Below are positions 6,101-12,790 of a stretch of 19,357 bases of DNA, one piece after another; the first letter of the stretch is position 1, and each line of letters opens with the position of its first letter. Source of the stretch: an uncultured Clostridia bacterium (lineage in GTDB: Bacteria; Bacillota; Clostridia; Christensenellales; Aristaeellaceae); NCBI GenBank assembly GCA_934663595.1, contig CAKUKM010000038.1, positions 1 through 19,357 on the forward strand. The letters run 5' to 3'. The notes beneath the pieces are model-generated. The model saw only the letters and a list, made by a program, of their open reading frames with translations. It was not told where the DNA came from and did not search any database. The translations under genes and the position numbers were made by a program.

Positions 6101-6925
6101 ATGTACAAAGCCAAAAAGGGAATCGGCGGCGTAGTGGGCTTCCTTTTCAAGCTCATTGTATCCGCGATCTTCATTTTCCCGTTCCTGTGGATGCTGTCGC
6201 TGTCGCTGCAGTCCGATATGGACATCACGAAGCTGACGATCATCCCCAGCTCACCGACGCTTCAGAATTTCGCCAACGCATGGCGGCTCGCTCCGTTTGG
6301 AACGTATCTGAAGAACTCGGTGATCATCATTCTCGCAATCGTCGTGCTTCAGACGCTGGTCATGGTTCCGGCGGCATATGCGTTTGCGAAGTTTGATTTC
6401 AAGGGCAAGGGCTTCCTGTTCGGCATCGTGCTGATTGCATTCATGATGCCCACGCAGGTCACGTTCATCCCGATCTACCACATGATGGCGGACTTCGGCT
6501 GGACGAACACCCTTCTTCCCCAGATTCTGCCGTTCATGACCAACGCCTTCGGCATCTTCCTGCTCCGCCAGTATTTCATGCAGGTGCCGGACGAGCTGAT
6601 CGAGGCGGCGCGTCTGGACAACGCGAACGAGGCGCAGGTGCTGGCGCGCATCATGCTGCCGATGTCGAAGCCCGGCATTTCGGCGATCGCGCTGTTGAGC
6701 TTCGTCGGCCACTGGAACGATTACTTCTGGCCTCTGATCATGACCAACAGCGATTTCATTCGCCCGATCACGATCGGCGTCGCGCGCCTGAAGGACACCG
6801 AAGGCAACGACCAGTGGAACCTGATTATGGCGGGCAACATGTTCCTGGTGCTGCCGATTCTGCTGATGTATCTGTTCGCTTCGAAGTACATCATCAATTC
6901 GTTTGCCTATTCGGGCATTAAGTGA
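6101..6925 (+). CDS. ABC importer permease, MalG/UgpE family
   Basis: This 274-residue membrane protein is the second half of the channel. It has six predicted helices and the EAA loop at about 168-187 (EAARLDNANEAQVLARIMLP). The N-terminus (FPFLWMLSLSLQ, residues 26-37) and the C-terminal 'NSFAYSGIK' (266-274) are typical of UgpE/MalG relatives. The ribosome site AGAAAGGAAG lies about 11 nt upstream, in the 19-bp gap after the first permease. The stop codon is followed after 1 nt by a strong hairpin. Confidence 0.95.
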   Translation: MYKAKKGIGGVVGFLFKLIVSAIFIFPFLWMLSLSLQSDMDITKLTIIPSSPTLQNFANAWRLAPFGTYLKNSVIIILAIVVLQTLVMVPAAYAFAKFDFKGKGFLFGIVLIAFMMPTQVTFIPIYHMMADFGWTNTLLPQILPFMTNAFGIFLLRQYFMQVPDELIEAARLDNANEAQVLARIMLPMSKPGISAIALLSFVGHWNDYFWPLIMTNSDFIRPITIGVARLKDTEGNDQWNLIMAGNMFLVLPILLMYLFASKYIINSFAYSGIK

Positions 6926-6926
6926 G

Positions 6927-6956
6927 TATAATGCGGCAGGAAACTGCTTCATTATA
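6927..6956 (+). promoter_or_regulatory. Intercistronic stem-loop between permease and binding-protein genes
   Basis: A 13-bp stem (6927-6939 with 6944-6956, one mismatch and one G-U pair) is capped by a GAAA tetraloop. No U-run follows; the next bases are A-rich and lead into the AAGGAGG ribosome site. It is therefore more likely an RNA-stabilising element or processing-site guard than a terminator. Such elements raise binding-protein levels over permease levels. Confidence 0.7.
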
Positions 6957-6978
6957 AAATAAAAGGAGGAAAACCACA

Positions 6979-8262
6979 ATGAAAAGACTCGCTTCTCTGA
7001 TTCTTGCTCTGGCGCTGGTTATGTGCCTGGGCGTGACCGCTTTCGCGGAAGGCGAAAAGGTCACCATCCAGTTCTGGCATTCCATGTCCGGCGGCAACGC
7101 GGACTCCATTGACTACATGGTCAAGACCTTCAACGAATCCCAGGATAAGATCGAAGTCGTAGCGACCTTCCAGGGCGACTACTACACCTCCATCGCGAAC
7201 GCGATCATGGCGGTTTCCACCGGCACCGGCCCCGACCTGATCCAGACCGGTTCTGACCAGGTTCGTATGCTGAGCGACGAAGAAGGCGTTGTTGCGAACA
7301 TGCTGGACTTCCTGAATGCGGATCCCGACATGTCCTACGAAGACTTCTATCCGGGCCTCATCGATTCCTATCGCATGACCCTGTCCGATGGCACCGACTA
7401 TCTGGCGGCGCTGCCGATGGGCTGCTCCACCCCGGTTCTGTACTGCAACAAGACCCTGCTGGACAAGGCTGGCGTCGAAATCCCGACCACTTGGGAAGAG
7501 ATGGCTCAGGTTTGCGCCACGCTGGTTGACGGCGGCTACTGCGAGTACGGCTTCGCGCAGCCCCGCGACTCCTGGTACTTCTGGATGATCATCCCGAACT
7601 ACTCCGGCCAGGAAGTGTTCTCTGAGGACGGTCTGACCCTCGCCTGCCGCGAAGGCGGTATTGAGTCCTTCGAGTTCCTCAAGGGCCTGATCGAGAAGAA
7701 CTACTTCTTCCCGGGTCCGGCGACCGACGGCGGCACGATCATCAACCAGATGATGACCGCTCAGAAGTGCGCGTTCTATATCAACTCCATCGGCGGCCTG
7801 AAGACCCAGGAAAACAACGCTGCTGAAGGCGGCTACGAGATGGTCGTTTCCGGCGTTCCGGGCAAGGTCATCAACTCCGTTCCGTCCGGCGGCAACTCCC
7901 TGGCGATCCTCGAGTCTTCCGCGCACAAGGACGAGTGCTGGGAGTTCGTGAAGTGGATCTACACCTCCAACGATGGTCTGGCCTACTTCGATTACAACTC
8001 CGGCTACCTGGCCTGCACCAAGACCGTTGAGGCTACCGACCTGATCCAGCAGAAGATCGCTGAGAATGCGAACTACGCCAACGCGTACAAGTATCTGGAG
8101 AACGTCAACAACAACCATCGTATCACCGGTGAGAGCGACGTCGCGACCGAAATCATGACTTTCATGGACGCGGTGTTCTATGATCTCGAAGACGTTACCG
8201 AGCAGTGGGATATCATGGAGCCCGCCGTCAACGAGAAGCTTCTCGAGGCGAACGAGGACTAA
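6979..8262 (+). CDS. Extracellular solute-binding protein, UgpB-like
   Basis: This 427-residue protein has a Sec signal peptide (KR, then a hydrophobic core at 4-20, cleavage likely after AFA at residue 23). The only cysteine in the signal (C16) is preceded by L-V-M and does not form a lipobox, so the protein is probably not a lipoprotein. The mature part shows family features that I match to glycerol-3-phosphate-binding UgpB: FWHSMSGG (32-39), a GDYYTS stretch near 66, GPDLIQ (84-89) and STPVLYCNKTLLDKAG (150-165). It would capture the substrate and deliver it to the two permeases. The ribosome site AAGGAGG is strong. Codon choice (many ACC, TCC, GTT, GCT) differs from the neighbours and fits very high expression. 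A sugar substrate cannot be excluded. Confidence 0.93.
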   Translation: MKRLASLILALALVMCLGVTAFAEGEKVTIQFWHSMSGGNADSIDYMVKTFNESQDKIEVVATFQGDYYTSIANAIMAVSTGTGPDLIQTGSDQVRMLSDEEGVVANMLDFLNADPDMSYEDFYPGLIDSYRMTLSDGTDYLAALPMGCSTPVLYCNKTLLDKAGVEIPTTWEEMAQVCATLVDGGYCEYGFAQPRDSWYFWMIIPNYSGQEVFSEDGLTLACREGGIESFEFLKGLIEKNYFFPGPATDGGTIINQMMTAQKCAFYINSIGGLKTQENNAAEGGYEMVVSGVPGKVINSVPSGGNSLAILESSAHKDECWEFVKWIYTSNDGLAYFDYNSGYLACTKTVEATDLIQQKIAENANYANAYKYLENVNNNHRITGESDVATEIMTFMDAVFYDLEDVTEQWDIMEPAVNEKLLEANED

Positions 8263-8274
8263 TCCCATTCTAAT

Positions 8275-8304
8275 GAAAGGGCTCTGTTTAGGCAGAGCCC
8301 TTTC
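8275..8304 (+). terminator. Terminator-like hairpin after the binding-protein gene
   Basis: A perfect 12-bp stem, GAAAGGGCTCTG (8275-8286) with 8293-8304, has a 6-nt loop. The U-tract is short (only the three T's of the stem end), so termination is probably partial, which would allow some read-through into the DUF624 gene at 8328. That gene has no visible promoter of its own. Confidence 0.65.
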
Positions 8305-8327
8305 GCGCATAGAAATGAGTTGTAGCA

Positions 8328-9005
8328 ATGTTTAAAAGAAAGCTCAAGGAAACCGAAGGCACGCCGAAGACGATGATGGAGCGCCCGTTCTGGCGCTTTT
8401 TCGGCGCGCTCGGCGATTTTTTCATTCTCACGGTTTACTGGCTGATCGGAAGCCTTCCGATCGTTACCATCGGCGTATCCACGACGGCGCTGTTCTACGT
8501 GTGCCTGAAAAAGCGGCGCAATGAAGAGGGCACGCTGTGGCGCATGTTCAAAAAATCCTACAGGGAAAACCTGAAGCAGGGCGTTTTCCTGTGGCTGCTG
8601 TATGTGTTTATCGCGCTGGATGCGTGTATCATCTGCTATATGCTGATTCAATCGGGCCGCTGCGCCCTCGCAGATTTCCAAAGCGGCGGGCGATTCTATA
8701 TTGCGCTTGCGGTGGTGGAGCTGATTTATATCAGCGTCATGCTCTATTCCGCGGCGCTGCTGGCGTTGTTCCGGCAAACGACCGGCCAGCTGATCGTTTC
8801 GGCCATCGGCCTTGCGTTCAATCAGCTGCCGAGCACCATTCTGTTTCTGCTGATATTGGCCGCGCTGTGGCTGGCCACGTTCTACCTCTTCCCCGCCCTG
8901 ATCTTCATCGATATCCCGCTGGCGGTGTATCTGATTTCGATTCGCATGAACGCAATCTTCAATCGCCAGATTCAGCGCGCCGAGGCGCGGGAACGCGCGG
9001 AATAG
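8328..9005 (+). CDS. DUF624 / YesL-family membrane protein
   Basis: This 225-residue protein has about five membrane helices (roughly 27-58, 84-107, 122-149, 153-165 and 170-207). The N-terminal signature 'ERPFWRFFGALGDFFILTVYWLIGSLPIVTIGVSTTALF' area (split over residues 18-56) is the hallmark of DUF624, the family of B. subtilis YesL. Members sit almost always beside carbohydrate-type ABC importers of Bacillota, and their molecular role is unknown. The ribosome site is weak (GAG about 14 nt upstream). The position just after the binding-protein hairpin suggests low-level read-through expression with the importer operon. Confidence 0.9.
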   Translation: MFKRKLKETEGTPKTMMERPFWRFFGALGDFFILTVYWLIGSLPIVTIGVSTTALFYVCLKKRRNEEGTLWRMFKKSYRENLKQGVFLWLLYVFIALDACIICYMLIQSGRCALADFQSGGRFYIALAVVELIYISVMLYSAALLALFRQTTGQLIVSAIGLAFNQLPSTILFLLILAALWLATFYLFPALIFIDIPLAVYLISIRMNAIFNRQIQRAEARERAE

Positions 9006-9072
9006 CTTCCGCTGCGCATTTGTGATCGTTTTCGCGCGGGAATGCTTGTTTTATCAAAATTCGCGTTTTGTA

Positions 9073-9101
9073 TTGCCGAATGCGCGCGAAAAGTGTATAA
9101 T
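9073..9101 (+). promoter_or_regulatory. Sigma-A promoter of the hydrolase-phosphodiesterase pair
   Basis: TTGCCG (9073-9078) and TATAAT (9096-9101) are separated by 17 bp. CGCGCGAAAA (9083-9092) in the spacer is a perfect inverted match to TTTTCGCGCG at 9029-9038, 44 bp upstream, a possible looping or paired regulatory site. Transcription would start near 9108. Confidence 0.75.
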
Positions 9102-9140
9102 TCACCCTGAACGAATCTCATTGGATTGGAGGAAGCTTCC

Positions 9141-9782
9141 ATGAAAAATATTCTCTGCTTCGGCGATTCCAACACCTGGGGCTATACGCCGGGCACCGCC
9201 GCGCGCTATGCGCAGGACGTGCGCTACACGGGCGTAATGCAGGCCGCGCTCGGAAGCGATTATCGCATTCTGGAGGACGGTTTGAACGCGCGCACGACGG
9301 TCTATGAGGATCCGTGGAGCCCGTGGCGACTGGGCAAGGAGGCGCTGCCGATTGCGCTGGTTGCGCAGAAGCCGCTGGATCTGCTGGTGCTGATGCTGGG
9401 CACGAACGATTTGAAATTCACCGACGCGTTCGGCGCGGCGAAGGGCGCGGAAACGCTGATCGGCATCGCGCAGATGGTTCAGGCGCGCAAGGAGAGCAGT
9501 CTCGTGTTCCCGAACGGCCTGAAGATCCTGCTCGTTTCGCCGATTCTGCTCGATCCCGTGGTTGCAAACGACCCCTACGGCACGCTGCGCAACGGCGCGG
9601 AGGAGAGCAAAAAGTTCGCCTATTACTTCAGCCATGTCGCCCAGGCCAAGAACGTGGCGTTCTTCGATGCGGCCAGCGTCGCGAAGCCCTCGAAGATCGA
9701 CGGCATTCACATGGAGCCGGAATCGCACCGCGCGCTGGGACTTGCGCTGGCGGAAGAGGTTCGCCGCCTCACTCAGGACTAA
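9141..9782 (+). CDS. SGNH/GDSL hydrolase, arylesterase-like
   Basis: This 213-residue serine esterase has no signal peptide, so it is cytoplasmic. Catalytic blocks: GDSNTWG with nucleophile S10, GTND (87-90, oxyanion N89) and D187-G-I-H190. The whole layout (DVRYTGVMQAALG, EDGLNARTT, LMLGTNDLK, LVSPILLDP, DGIHMEP) follows the Mycobacterium smegmatis arylesterase/acyltransferase (MsAcT) subgroup of SGNH enzymes. Substrates of close relatives are short acyl esters; the physiological one is not known. ATG 9141 is preferred because GGAGGAAG (9128-9135) is ideally placed. The in-frame TTG at 9126 would lie inside that site. The next gene follows after 12 bp with its own strong ribosome site, so the two form an operon. 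Confidence 0.92.
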   Translation: MKNILCFGDSNTWGYTPGTAARYAQDVRYTGVMQAALGSDYRILEDGLNARTTVYEDPWSPWRLGKEALPIALVAQKPLDLLVLMLGTNDLKFTDAFGAAKGAETLIGIAQMVQARKESSLVFPNGLKILLVSPILLDPVVANDPYGTLRNGAEESKKFAYYFSHVAQAKNVAFFDAASVAKPSKIDGIHMEPESHRALGLALAEEVRRLTQD

Positions 9783-9794
9783 AGGAGGAAATCA

Positions 9795-11099
9795 ATGATG
9801 AACGACCGGCATGTAATCGTCGTGTCCGTGGACGCGATGGTGTATGAGGATTTGGAGATTCTTTCGAAGCTGTATGCAATTGCGCCGATCTGGGAGCGCA
9901 CCGCGCGCGTGGATCGCGTTCGCTCGATCTATCCGACCATCACCTACCCCTGCCATTCCACGATGATGACGGGCGTCTATCCCGAAAAACACGGCATCGT
10001 CAACAACGAGCGCCCGGATCTGTGCGTCAAGAGCACCAAATGGCAGCATATGCGCGATATGGTGCACGCCAAGAGCATCTTCGACTATGCCAAGGAACAG
10101 GGTCTGACCACCGCGGCGGTGTTCTGGCCGGTAACCGGCAACGACAAGAACATCGATTACCTCGTAGACGAATACTGGCCGCAGCACGGCGAATCCGGCG
10201 CGGAATGCTTCCGCGAGTCCGGCAGCAGCGAGGAAGTCATGGAAAAGGTGGTGCTTCCGAACCTGAAGCTGGTCGAGGGCCATCATCGCCAGCATCCGTG
10301 GTGCGATCAGTTCGTAATGCAGTGCGCGTGCGATCTGTTCGCCGCATTCAAGCCGAATCTGATGATGGTGCATCCGGCGAACGTGGACGCGTATCGCCAT
10401 GAAACCGGCCTGTTTACGCAGAAGGTCGAAAGCAGCCTGCACGAGACGAACCTGTGGCTGTCGCAGCTGCTGCGCGTGGTCGACGACGCGGGCCTGACCG
10501 ACAAGACCGACGTATTCATCGTCAGCGACCATGGCCAGATGGCCATTCGCCGCGCGGTCGCGCTGAACGTGCTGTTTGCGGAAAAGGGCCTGATCGACGT
10601 GGACGAAAACGGCGAGATTCGCGATTGGACGGCGTTTGCGAAGTCCGGCGGACTGTCCGCGCTGGTCTATCTGAAGAATCCCGACAGCCGCGAGGATTTC
10701 GAGCGCACGCAGGCAGTGCTCAAGGAAATGCAGGACAGCGAAATGGCCGGCATCGGCCAGATCTTCACCGAGGCGGAGGCGCGCGAGCAGGAGCATCTGG
10801 GCGGCAGCTTCTCGTTCGTCATCGAAACGGACGGCTATACGTCGTTCGCCAACGATTGGACGCGCCCGCTGGTTCGCCCGCTGGACAATCGCAATTACCG
10901 CTTCGGCCGCGCGTCGCACGGTCATCTGCCGGAGAAGGGCCCGCAGCCGACGCTGTTCGCCTTCGGCCCGCACATGAAGCCGGGCGCGGTGCTCAAGAAT
11001 GCGCGGCTGGTGGACGAGGCGCCGACGTTCGCGCATGCGCTGGGCTTTGAAATGCCCACCGCCGACGGCCGCTGCCTGACCGAGCTGTTCAACGACTGA
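9795..11099 (+). CDS. Alkaline-phosphatase-superfamily phosphodiesterase (NPP family)
   Basis: This 434-residue metalloenzyme of the nucleotide pyrophosphatase/phosphodiesterase (PF01663) type has no signal peptide. The two-zinc site is complete: D13 (VSVDAM), nucleophile T50 in PTITYPCHS, D198 and H202 (VDAYRHETG), D245-H246 (SDHGQM) and H375 (RASHGHLP). The family cleaves phosphodiester bonds of nucleotides, lysophospholipids or glycerophosphodiesters. Beside a UgpB-like importer, a glycerophosphodiester is a reasonable guess; an imported nucleotide-type compound is the alternative. The ribosome site AAAGGAGG lies 6-8 nt upstream, and ATG 9795 and 9798 are both usable. A strong terminator follows, closing the transcription unit. 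Confidence 0.92.
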   Translation: MMNDRHVIVVSVDAMVYEDLEILSKLYAIAPIWERTARVDRVRSIYPTITYPCHSTMMTGVYPEKHGIVNNERPDLCVKSTKWQHMRDMVHAKSIFDYAKEQGLTTAAVFWPVTGNDKNIDYLVDEYWPQHGESGAECFRESGSSEEVMEKVVLPNLKLVEGHHRQHPWCDQFVMQCACDLFAAFKPNLMMVHPANVDAYRHETGLFTQKVESSLHETNLWLSQLLRVVDDAGLTDKTDVFIVSDHGQMAIRRAVALNVLFAEKGLIDVDENGEIRDWTAFAKSGGLSALVYLKNPDSREDFERTQAVLKEMQDSEMAGIGQIFTEAEAREQEHLGGSFSFVIETDGYTSFANDWTRPLVRPLDNRNYRFGRASHGHLPEKGPQPTLFAFGPHMKPGAVLKNARLVDEAPTFAHALGFEMPTADGRCLTELFND

Positions 11100-11107
11100 T
11101 TTTTCTA

Positions 11108-11145
11108 AAAACCGCTCTGCGCAAAAGCAGGGCGGTTTTCGTTGG
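11108..11145 (+). terminator. Rho-independent terminator
   Basis: A 13-bp stem (11108-11120 with 11127-11139, one G-U pair), a GCAAAA loop and a TTTTCGTT end lie 8 nt after the phosphodiesterase stop codon. Confidence 0.88.
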
Positions 11146-11155
11146 CTCAAAATGC

Positions 11156-11184
11156 TTGAATTATAATACGGACGATGTTATAAT
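11156..11184 (+). promoter_or_regulatory. Sigma-A promoter of the DUF2232-rplI-dnaB operon
   Basis: TTGAAT (11156-11161) and TATAAT (11179-11184) are 17 bp apart. A second TATAAT (11162-11167) lies just after the -35 box. The leader of about 60 nt can form two small stems (TCGCC/GGCGA and GATTC/GAATC) before the ribosome site. Confidence 0.82.
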
Positions 11185-11252
11185 AAAAGCTAAATAAGCT
11201 GGATTTTTCTCGCCGACAGGGCGATTCCGGCAGAATCGGAGGCGCAACCGGC

Positions 11253-12308
11253 ATGGATTTCCCCGCACGCTACAAGCCGTCCGTCCCAAAGGTCCTATTG
11301 TTTTCGCTGCTCGCGCTGGCGATCGGCGCGCTGCATCCGCTTTTGCTGTCTTATCAAACGCTGCTTGTGATATGGCTGCTGCCGTGCATCGGCGTAATCG
11401 CCGCGGTCGTGCTCTATGCCGCCGCCGGAGCGGCGCCCGCAATCTGCCTGGGCGTTTCGGCAATTGTATCGTCGTATCTTCGGGTAACGGGTCTCGGCCC
11501 GGAGCTGGCCACTGCGACGCTGCCGCTTACGGTGCTTCCGGCTGTGGTCGCCATTCTCGGCCTGCGCGCGCGAAAGCCGTTCTTCGTGCAATTGCGAAAC
11601 GCGATCCTTGCGCAGCTGGGCGGCGCGCTGGCAACCATCGTGATCTGCGCGCTGTTCTTCGGGCGCGACATGATTTCGCAGTGCATGGATCTGATTCGCG
11701 CGTTCGCCGATCAGCAATTGCCCGTGATTTATGAAATCTACCGCCCGTCCTGGGCCGCTCAGGGCGTGAACGTGACCTACGAGAAGTTCCTCAGCATGTT
11801 CAGCGATGTGCTGTTCCAGATTCAGACGTATTACGAGCTGTATCTGGCCTCGAGCGTATTGGCCAACGCGGCGCTGACCGGCATAATCAGCGTGCTGTGG
11901 GGCAACTGGGTGCTGGCGCGGCACGGCGAGGCGACCGTCGAATCGTTCCGCGGCCTCGCCGACTGGCATATGCCCTCAAACATGACGTTCGGCCTGCTGC
12001 TTTCGCTGATTGCATGCCTGATTCTGCGCTCCACCGGCATCGGCAGTGCGGACGTCGCCTGGACGACGGTCTCCGCGCTGGTTTCGCTGGCCTTCTGCGC
12101 GCAGCTCGCCGCCGCGAACGACCGCAGGCTGAAGGCGGCCGGCGCAACGCACGGCAAGCGCACCGCGCTCGGGATACTGCTGTGCGTGCTGATTTCGCTG
12201 ATTCCGATGGCGCGCACAATCGCGTCGTTCGGCGGCGCGGCCTCGGCGCTGTTCGGCCGTGAGGGCGCGATCACGCGGCTCATGAACAAAAACGCATCCA
12301 ACGAATGA
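11253..12308 (+). CDS. DUF2232 (YybS-like) polytopic membrane protein
   Basis: This 351-residue protein has about eight hydrophobic segments (roughly 13-30, 35-57, 60-75, 85-102, 116-135, 196-216, 244-260, 265-288 and 302-320) and a soluble loop at about 136-190. Sequence and context agree with DUF2232: B. subtilis yybS lies just upstream of gdpP, rplI and dnaC in the same order. The family resembles substrate-binding subunits of ECF-type transporters, but its function is not settled. GGAGG lies 10 nt before the ATG. Its stop codon overlaps an unrelated ATG (12305), and the true next gene begins at 12335. It is notable that gdpP is missing between this gene and rplI. Confidence 0.8.
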   Translation: MDFPARYKPSVPKVLLFSLLALAIGALHPLLLSYQTLLVIWLLPCIGVIAAVVLYAAAGAAPAICLGVSAIVSSYLRVTGLGPELATATLPLTVLPAVVAILGLRARKPFFVQLRNAILAQLGGALATIVICALFFGRDMISQCMDLIRAFADQQLPVIYEIYRPSWAAQGVNVTYEKFLSMFSDVLFQIQTYYELYLASSVLANAALTGIISVLWGNWVLARHGEATVESFRGLADWHMPSNMTFGLLLSLIACLILRSTGIGSADVAWTTVSALVSLAFCAQLAAANDRRLKAAGATHGKRTALGILLCVLISLIPMARTIASFGGAASALFGREGAITRLMNKNASNE

Positions 12309-12334
12309 TTCAATTGGAAACGGAGGATAGAAGT

Positions 12335-12787
12335 ATGAAAGTAATTCTGCTGCAGGACATTAAGGGAACCGGCAAAAAGGACCAGATCGTCGAGGCCTCG
12401 GACGGCTTCGCCCGCAATTACCTGATTCCGCGCAAAATGGCGCGCGAGGCGACCGCAGAGGCCGTGAACGCCATTCAGAAATCGAAGAGCGCCGTCAAGC
12501 ATCGCGAGGACGTGCGCCGCGCGGAGGCCGAGGAACGCTCGCGCAAGCTGAAGGGCAAGGTCATTCAGCTGACCGTTCGCGGCGGCGAAAACGGCAAGCT
12601 CTACGGCTCCATCACGAACGACCAGATCGCCGCGGCGCTCAAGGAGCAGCACGGCGTGGAGGTCGACAAGCGCAAGCTCGAAATGGAGGAGCCGATCAAG
12701 GCGGCGGGCCAGTCGTTCGTGACGCTGAAGCTGTTTGCCGGCGTCTCCACGCGCATGATCGTAAACGTCAAGGTGGTCACGAAATAA
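12335..12787 (+). CDS. rplI: 50S ribosomal protein bL9
   Basis: At 150 residues the protein has the normal length for bL9. The N-terminal rRNA-binding domain carries the family signature (GTGKKDQIVEASDGFARNYL, about residues 12-31, then IPRKMA). A long Ala/Glu/Lys/Arg connecting helix (about 40-78) and the C-terminal domain with GKLYGSIT (about 90-97) follow. bL9 binds 23S rRNA near the L1 stalk and limits frameshifting. The start at 12335 was chosen because the conserved MKVILLQD begins there and GGAGG is about 10 nt upstream. An in-frame ATG at 12305 would add ten residues that are not part of the family. dnaB follows after 3 bp. Confidence 0.98.
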   Translation: MKVILLQDIKGTGKKDQIVEASDGFARNYLIPRKMAREATAEAVNAIQKSKSAVKHREDVRRAEAEERSRKLKGKVIQLTVRGGENGKLYGSITNDQIAAALKEQHGVEVDKRKLEMEEPIKAAGQSFVTLKLFAGVSTRMIVNVKVVTK

Positions 12788-12790
12788 ACC

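Noticed and set aside
3955..6243. Very long open frame (762 codons) on the minus strand
   Set aside because: It is antisense to the ATPase and permease genes, which have every family motif. Its product is dominated by Asp, His, Arg and Ala, typical of the reverse strand of GC-rich genes, and it has no ribosome site.
6952..8328. 458-codon minus-strand frame opposite the binding-protein gene
   Set aside because: It is a mirror frame of a highly expressed, clearly identified gene, with no domain and no ribosome site.
9792..11150. 452-codon minus-strand frame opposite the phosphodiesterase gene
   Set aside because: The sense strand encodes a complete NPP active site. The antisense product is Arg/His/Ala-rich and crosses the terminator at 11108-11139.
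12305..12334. ATGA overlap start that would extend rplI by ten residues
   Set aside because: The conserved L9 N-terminus begins at 12335, which has the GGAGG site at proper spacing.
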